Both the position numbers and the translations under genes were made by a program. The notes beneath the pieces were generated by a model. It searched no databases and was not told the origin of the DNA. It saw only the letters and a program-made list of their open reading frames with translations. A stretch of DNA of 64,000 nucleotides from Prosthecobacter gellanilyticus (GTDB lineage Bacteria; Verrucomicrobiota; Verrucomicrobiia; Verrucomicrobiales; Verrucomicrobiaceae). Shown one piece after another: positions 8,937 to 16,900 of this stretch (position 1 is its first letter; each line of letters begins with the position of its first letter). Location: contig NZ_BKAG01000041.1 of assembly GCF_007992435.1 (NCBI RefSeq), positions 1-64,000 on the forward strand, given 5' to 3'.

Positions 8937-9076
8937 GCTCTTAAGCTGAGTTTAGGGCGGTTTTAAGGTTAATTTTATCACAATTGATAGTCCTTCGCCG
9001 CTTTGATTCTTAGTTATAACAATTCAAAGATTGATAATTATGGTGATTAGATTGAATTCGGCATCTCGCCCCGCAG

Positions 9077-10912
9077 ATGCCGCGCCTCATCCCCACGACC
9101 TCTCGTCTCTCGCCTTCGCACTTTTTGGCGCTGGCAGTGTGGGTTGTTGTTCAGAGCATCGCGTGGTCCGCAACACCGAAGATGCGGCTGGAGATCACTC
9201 CGATGTGGCAGGGCAGGGCAGTTGTGCCCGGACAAGGCATCGCATCTGATCAGAAGCTCAGCATCACCCGCCTGGATGCCATGCTTTCGAAGCTGGCGTT
9301 GAAGCGTGCGGACGGCTCATGGCTGGAGTCAGAGGACTGGCATCACTTCATCAGTTTGGAGCGCGGCAAACTGACGGTGGAAGCTGATGGCCTGTCGGCG
9401 GAAAAATTCATGGCTCTGCGTTTCGATGTCGGAGTGCCTGCATCTATCAATGCGGCATCGCCAGCTCAATGGCCTGCCGGGCATCCACTGCACCCCGATG
9501 TGTGCGGGCTGCATTGGGGATGGCAAGGTGGTTATGTCTTCATGGCGCTGGAGGGCCGCTGGCACTCTGCGCGTGGTGATGATGGCTTCTCCTACCATCT
9601 CGCGAATGATCCGAATGTGGCGCACGTGGAGCTTCCTGTGGAGTTCAGCGGTGGCGGACCTTTGACCCTGCACCTCGAACTCGATGCCGCGGTTATTCTT
9701 GAGGGCATCGACTTTGCCAAAGACGGCTCCAGCACGCACAGCCGGGAGGGGGATGCGCTTGCGGCGAAGCTAAAGGCCAATGTTCAGAGAGCCTTTCGCG
9801 TCCACGGTGTGAGTCATGATCTGTTCCAATCAGTGGCGAATGCTGTGGCGACACCTGTTGAGCTTCCGGCGGGAACTCATGCCTATCCCCTGGCCATCAC
9901 GGAACGCTTTCCCCAGGTCGCCTTGCCTGCTGACAATCCGCTCACGAAAGAAGGTGTGGCTCTGGGGGAGAAGCTTTTTCACGACAAGCGGCTCTCCATC
10001 AACAACACGAAATCCTGCGCGAGCTGCCACGCCGCCGACGAGTCCTTCGCGGATTCGCGTCGTGTCAGCATCGGTGCGCTGGGAGATGCCGGCACCCGCA
10101 ATTCCATGCCGTTGGTGAATCTCGCCTGGGGCCAGAGCTTCTTCTGGGATGGGCGCGCAAAGAGCCTCCGCGAGCAGGTGCTCATGCCGGTGCAGGACGT
10201 GCATGAGATGGCCGAATCGATGGAGAGTGTGGTGGGCAAGCTCACCGATTCGGAGTCCGAAATCAAAGCGGACTTCGCCGCTGCCTTCGGATCACCCGGG
10301 ATCACTTCGGATCGCATTGCCAAGGCCCTGGAGCAGTTTCTTCTGACGCTGGTTTCGCAAGAGTCGCGCTTTGACAAAGCCGTGCGCAAGGTGGCGGACC
10401 TTACGGAGGAAGAGAAGCGCGGCCTGCAGCTCTTTGTCACCGAGCATGATCCGAAGCGCGGCTTGTTCGGCGCGGACTGTTTTCACTGCCATGGCGGCAC
10501 GCTTTTCACGGATCATCAGTTTCACAACAACGGTCTCGACCTGAAGGCTGAGGACTTGGGCCGCATGATCGTGAGCGGAAAAGAGGAAGATCGCGGCAAG
10601 TTCAAGACCCCCACGCTGCGCAATATCGCGCTCACCGCGCCCTACATGCATGATGGCCGCTTCCGGACATTGGAAGAGGTCGTGGAGCACTACTCCAGCG
10701 AGGTGAAGCGTGCCCCGAACCTGGATCCAAACCTGGCCAAGCATCCCATCGAAGGACTGAACCTGAGCGCTGAGGACAAGCGCGCTCTTGTGGCCTTTCT
10801 CAAGACACTCACGGACGAATCCTTCGGCACGAAAGCCGCCACTGCCACCGGGCAGGGCAGCGTTTCGGTTGCCGTCACGGGCACCGCTCCACCCACACCG
10901 GGAACTAAATAA
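9077..10912 (+). CDS. Exported MbnP-MbnH fusion: copper-binding partner plus MauG-like di-haem peroxidase
   Basis: A 611-residue exported protein (signal peptide about 1-32). Residues about 35-250 match the MbnP ('metallo-mystery pair') family, with the signature HPDVCGLHWGWQGGYVFMAL (Trp147, Trp149, Tyr153). Residues about 265-590 are a MauG/CcpA/MbnH-type di-haem peroxidase: haem-binding CASCH (Cys314, Cys317, His318) and CFHCH (Cys468, Cys471, His472), plus TPTLRNIALTAPYMHDGRF near the end. In the methanotroph system the two are separate proteins, and MbnH converts a Trp of MbnP to kynurenine, producing a copper site. Here both lie on one chain. It is followed after 26 bp by the copper radical oxidase giant protein, suggesting a joint copper role. 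The upstream 140 bp (8937-9076) is AT-rich and probably holds the promoter, but I find no well-spaced sigma-70 pair. Confidence 0.88.
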   Translation: MPRLIPTTSRLSPSHFLALAVWVVVQSIAWSATPKMRLEITPMWQGRAVVPGQGIASDQKLSITRLDAMLSKLALKRADGSWLESEDWHHFISLERGKLTVEADGLSAEKFMALRFDVGVPASINAASPAQWPAGHPLHPDVCGLHWGWQGGYVFMALEGRWHSARGDDGFSYHLANDPNVAHVELPVEFSGGGPLTLHLELDAAVILEGIDFAKDGSSTHSREGDALAAKLKANVQRAFRVHGVSHDLFQSVANAVATPVELPAGTHAYPLAITERFPQVALPADNPLTKEGVALGEKLFHDKRLSINNTKSCASCHAADESFADSRRVSIGALGDAGTRNSMPLVNLAWGQSFFWDGRAKSLREQVLMPVQDVHEMAESMESVVGKLTDSESEIKADFAAAFGSPGITSDRIAKALEQFLLTLVSQESRFDKAVRKVADLTEEEKRGLQLFVTEHDPKRGLFGADCFHCHGGTLFTDHQFHNNGLDLKAEDLGRMIVSGKEEDRGKFKTPTLRNIALTAPYMHDGRFRTLEEVVEHYSSEVKRAPNLDPNLAKHPIEGLNLSAEDKRALVAFLKTLTDESFGTKAATATGQGSVSVAVTGTAPPTPGTK

Positions 10913-10938
10913 AATCCCCCCGCTCTTCTCCCGAGACG

Positions 10939-13900
10939 ATGAACCTCCCCCTCCGCCATCTTTGCCTAACCTTTTGTTTGCTGTTAGCGGCCTTGCCCGC
11001 CCATGCCGGTGAGGATGATCATGGCCTGAATGACGCCCTGAGCGCCGAGGCCCAGGCTCTGGCGCCCGCGTTTGTCGTCCTCACAGGTCCTGCACCCACT
11101 GCCACGCAGCGCAACGAGGTGGGAACCTGGGGCAGCGTGATCAACTGGACCCCGCACATTCCCGTGTCAGCGGCCACGCTGCCGGATGGACGCTTGCTCA
11201 CTTTTGCCTCGAACCAGCGCACCACCTTCCCGGTCGGGCCTGAGTTCACCTATGCGGCGGTTTGGAATCCAGCCACGGGTGTCTTCACCGAGATCAACAA
11301 CACGCGTCATGACATGTTCTGCGGCGGCACGGCCTTGCTTCCAGATGGACGCCTGGTGGTGAATGGCGGGCGTAACACCACCCGTCTGAGCAGCATCTTT
11401 GACTGGCGCACGAACCAGTGGACCGCCCTGCCTAACATGAATGATGGACGCTGGTACAACACCAGCGTGGCCCTCATTGATGGCAGCGTCTTCACTGTCA
11501 CTGGAGATGGCGGCATCACCACGGCAGAGCGTTGGAATGAAGGCGTGGGCTGGAGCCGCCTGACGGGGATCAACTGGAGCACCGTGGTTTCACTTCCGGG
11601 CTATGTGCCGAACTGGCATCCGTTGGTGCTGGTGTCTCCGGACAACCGTCTGTTCCATGGTGGACCCACGGATACGATGAACTGGATCACCGCTGATGGC
11701 ACAGGCTCGCTGACCTATGCGAATGTGAATGTGCCCGGGGCACACTACCCGAAGGAGGGCTGCTTCGCGATGTACAACGAAGGCCGCATCCTGGTGGCAG
11801 GCGGCTCGGCCAGCACGACACCGAATCCGAATGACGGCTCCACGGGAACCAGCACGAATCTGGCCTTCACCATCGACATCCGTGGCAGCACGCCAGTGGT
11901 GGCTGCGACATCGTCGATGAAGTATGTCCGCCAGTTCGTGAACAGCGTCATCCTTCCGAATGGTGAGGTCATGGCCATCGGCGGCAACACCAGCGGCCTG
12001 AAGTTCAATGACACAGGTTCCATCCTCTCTCCGGAAATTTGGAATCCGACCACCGGCCAGTGGCGTGAAGTGACCGACATGAGCGTGCCGCGCAACTATC
12101 ACTCGCTGGCCTTGCTGCTTCCAGACGGTCGCGTCTTTTCTGGCGGTGGTGGCCTGGGCGGAAACAGCGCGGACCATCGTGATGCGCAGCTCTACACACC
12201 CGGCATGCTCTATGACGCGGCGGGCAATCTGGCTGCACGCCCCACCATTGCCTCGGCACCATCACTCATCGGCAGCGGTCAGGTCTTCCAGGTGCAGGGC
12301 AGCGCGGGCATCACGCGCTTCACCTTCATCAAGATGTCTTCCGTGACGCATTCCATGAACACGGACCTGCGCTTCCTGGAACTGCCTTTCACCAGCCCCA
12401 GCAGCGGGAACTACAGTGTCACGGCACATAGTAATCTGAGCGTGATGACGCCCGGTTACTGGATGCTCTTCGCGCATAACTCGGCAGGTGTTTATTCCGT
12501 CGCCAGCATCATCCAGGTGTCTGCCACGAATTCTCCCACGCTGACGAATCCGGGATCGCAGATCACACGCTCCACGACCTCGCCCAGCCTGCAATTGGTG
12601 GCTGGTGGCCCTGGCGCCAAGACCTTCAGCGCCACCGGGCTTCCGACGGGCCTGACGATCAATGCTGGAACCGGTTTGATCGGCGGCACGATCACCGCCG
12701 CCCCTGCGGCCTTCAATGTCAGCGTGACGGTCCTGAACGACCTGGGCTTCAGCGCCACGCAAAACTTCACCTGGACGGTCACGCCCGCGGTCCTCGGCTC
12801 CGGCACCATCCTCCGTGAACTCTGGACGAACATCAGCACTTCCAACCTCAGCGCTCTGACGAGCAGCAACAAGTATCCGAACTCGCCCAACAGTTCCACC
12901 CAGCTCACCTCTTTCGAGACACCGACGAATTCAGCGGACAACTATGGTCAGCGGCTGCGTGGGTGGGTTCATCCGCCTGTCACAGGCCAGTATCGTTTCT
13001 GGATCGCTGGTGATGATGAGTGTCGTCTGCTGCTGAGCACCAATGACAGCGCTGCAAATGCCACCATGATCGCCCAGGTGCCGCAGGGCGGATGGACGGA
13101 GTCCCGCGACTGGATTGAGTATGATTCCCAGGCCTCGGTTTTGATCAATCTGGTGGCCGGGCAGCGCTACTACATCGAGGCGCTGCACAAAGAAGGCGGC
13201 GGTGGTGATAACCTCGCCGTCGGCTGGCTCATTCCTGGCGCCACTGCCACGACCGTGGTGGAGGGGCAGTACCTCTCGCCCATGGTCGCCAATCGTGCGC
13301 CCACACTCACCAATCCGGGGGCACGCACCAGTGTGGCAGGCCTGCTGACCTCCTTGCAGTTGGTGGCATCTGATCTGGATAATGATCCACTGGTCTTTTC
13401 GGCCAGCGGACTGCCCGCGGGCCTAACTTTGAATGTCACCACGGGTGTCATCAGCGGCATCCCGACGGCTTCCGGCAACTTCAACGCCACTGCCAGCGTG
13501 AGTGATGGCAAGGCAGCCCTGGTCAGCGTAAACTTCACCTGGACCATCAATGCCTCCCTGGTGCTGAGCACGCCGCTTTCCACGGCGGCGGCGGTCAACA
13601 CGGCGGTGAACTTCACAGCCACCAGCGCGGGCGGCCTGAATCCACGCTACCGCTGGAACTTTGGTGATGGCAGCGCCACGACCGCCTACAGCGCCCTGGC
13701 CACGGCTTCGCGCACTTACGCGGCAGCGGGGCGCTATCTCGTCACTCTGGAAGCCACGGATGACGCGGGTGCCATTCGCAGCACCACCTTCTATCAGGTG
13801 ATCTACCCGGCGCTCACCACCCGGAAGCCCAATGTCTCCTCCAGCATCATTCTGGAAGATCGCGCCACGGCCAATGATCGTGTCTGGGTGGTGAACCCTG

Positions 13901-16900
13901 ACAATGACAGCGTCACGGTGTTTGATGCGGTGACTCGTGCCAAGCTCGCTGAGACAACGGTGGGCACGGCTCCGCGCAGCATCGCCATCGCTCCCGATGG
14001 TCGCGCCTGGGTGACCAATGTGGAGGCTTCCACCATCAGCATTCTCAATGCTTCCACGTATGCGGTGGCGGGCACCGTGGCGCTGCCTCGTGGTTCACGT
14101 CCATTTGGCATCGCCTTTGACCCTGTGGGCACCGCTGCCTTCGTGGCGTTGGAAGGCTCCGGCACGCTTCTGAAACTGAATCCTGCAACCGGCGTGCAGA
14201 TCAGCAGCATCAGCGTGGGCCAGCATGCGCGTCATGTTTCCGTGAATGCAGATGGCAGCCGCGTGTATGTGAGTCGCTTCATCACCCCGTCTCTGCCGGG
14301 TGAAAGCACCGCCACGGTAGACATCACGAACAAGGGGGGTGAAGTGGTGGTGGTCACGGGTGGCACGCTCGCCATTGAGCGCACCGTGATCCTGGCGCAC
14401 AGCGAGCGTCAGGATTCACCCAGCTCCGCGCATGGCATTCCGAACTACCTCGGTGCCACGGCCATCTCACCAGACGGGCTTTTCGCCTGGGTGCCTTCGA
14501 AGCAGGATAACATCAAGCGTGGCACGCTGCGCAATGGTGTGAACCACAATCATGATCAGAGCCTGCGTGCCATCGCCAGCCGGATCAATCTCACCACGCA
14601 GGCGGAAGACGCGGCAAGCCGTGTGGACTTTGACAACTCTGGCATGCCCAGCGCAGCCGTCTTTGATCCTTGGGGTGGTTATGTCTTCGTCGCATTGGAG
14701 TCCAGCCGTGCAGTGGCGGTGGTGGACGCCTGGAATCGCGAGGTCGTGGGTCGCTTTGATGTCGGCCGTGCTCCTCAGGGCCTGGCCTTGTCGCCGGATG
14801 GCCTCACGCTCTTCGTGCATAACTTCATGGATCGCACGGTGAGCGTGCACAATGTCACGAGCTACATTCGTGGTGGAGTCGCCCTGCCCACGAGCATTGC
14901 GACCCTGAATTGCATCACCACTGAAAAGCTGACTGCCACTGTGCTGCGTGGAAAGCAGTTCTTCTATGATGCGCAGGACGTGCGTCTGGCTCTTCAGGAG
15001 TACATCTCCTGCGCCTCCTGTCACAATGATGGCGGTCATGACGGCCGCATCTGGGATTTCACCGGCTTCGGTGAAGGTCTGCGCAATACCATCACCCTCC
15101 GTGGTCATGGCACTCATGGCGCGCTGCACTGGACGGGGAACTTTGACGAAGTTCATGACTTTGAAGGCCAGATCCGGGCCTTTGCAGGCGGCACGGGCTT
15201 GATGACGGATTCCCAGTTCAACACCGGAACGCGCAATCTGCCGTTAGGTGATGCCAAGGCGGGTGTGAGCGCGGATCTCGATGCTCTTGCGGCGTATGTG
15301 ACCTCGCTGACCGCGGAGTCGCGCAGCCCTTTCCGTAATGCGGATGGAACACTTACCACGGCAGCCGTGGTAGGTGAACGAGTCTTCCGCCAGCAGAACT
15401 GCGCCAGCTGCCACAATGGCGCGCGCTTTACCAACAGCGCGCTGAATGTGTTCAGTGATGTCGGCACCATCAAGCAACCCACGAGTGGCAAGCGCCTCAA
15501 TGCTGCGCTGACCGGCTTTGACGTGCCGACCCTGCGTGGCCTCTGGGCCACTGGACCGTATTTGCATGATGGCAGCGCTTCCACATTGACCGCCGCTGTG
15601 CGTGCTCACACAGGCGTGACGATCAGCGATGCCGATGTTGCCAGTCTCAGCGCTTATCTCCAGCAGATTGATGATGCTCCTGCCGCAGCTCCTGTGCCGG
15701 TCACCGTGCTGCTGAGCACTGCAGCCGCGGCGCCGGTGAGTGCGGCCTTCACGGTCACCGCCACCTTCAGCCATGCTGTGACGGGTTTTGACCTCACGGA
15801 CATCACCGTGACAGGTGGCACCGCAGGCAGCCTCACCGGCAGCGGCACTACTTATAATTTCATCATCACGCCCACTGACAACGTGGCGATCTCCCTGGCG
15901 GCTGGAGTGGCGCAGGATGGCGCTGGGTTGACGAACGCGGCTTCAAACAGCCTCGCTCTCACCTATTCACAAACACCCACGGGAGGTTTGCAGCTCTCGG
16001 GAGTGGATGTGGGCGGACCGGCGTTACCGGGCTTGACCCAACTCGACACTGCCACAGGTATCTACACGCTGCGTGGCGCGGGAGATGAGATCTACTTCAC
16101 TGCGGATCAGTTCCACTTCTCCAATACGCTGCTCGTGGGTGATGGCGAAATCCGCGCGCGTGTGCGCAGTCTGGACAACACCAATCCTTGGGCCAAGGCG
16201 GGTGTGATGATCCGCGAGAGCACGGCCGCGGGTTCCCGGCATGTGATGATGAGCATCACGCCTCCGGCGGCGGCAAATGGTTTCGGCCTCATCTCGCGAA
16301 CCACGCAGAACGGCGCGGCGAACTATATGCAGCTCGATCCCTTGAATCCGGTGCCTAACAATTGGGTGCGTCTGGTGCGCGCGGGCAGTGTGATCTCTGC
16401 CTTTTACTCGGCGGATGGTACGAACTGGATCCAGGCGGACGCGATCACTCTGACGGGCCTGCCCTCCCAGGTGCTTGTCGGCCTCGCTGTCGGTTCCGTG
16501 AATGTGAGCCAGCTCGCCACGGCCACCTTTGACAATGTACAAGTCACTGGATCACTCACCGGCGTGGCTCCTGCGGTCACTCTCTCCACGGCATCCACCG
16601 TGGAGTCTGCGGCCTTCAATGTGCAGGTGCAGTTCACTCAAGGTGTCACGGGCCTGACGACCTCTGATTTCACGGTGACGAATGGCAGCGCGGCTAGTCT
16701 CACCGGTTCAGGATCGGCTTACACCGTCAACATTCAGCCTGCAGCGGCGGGCAATGTCACCATCTCGCTACCAGCAGGGGCCGCGGTCAATGCCACGAAC
16801 ATGGCCAGCACGGTCTCTAACACGGTCACGGTGAGTTATGCTCCCCCCATCGTCTTTGCCCTCACGGGGCAGGATGTGGGCGCCGTGGGCGTGGTCGGCA

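Noticed and set aside
8937-9076. Sigma-70 promoter in the AT-rich gap before the MbnP-MbnH gene
   Set aside because: Candidate boxes (ttgata 8984, tataac 9015, gataat 9033) are not spaced at 16-18 bp, so no specific promoter is claimed.
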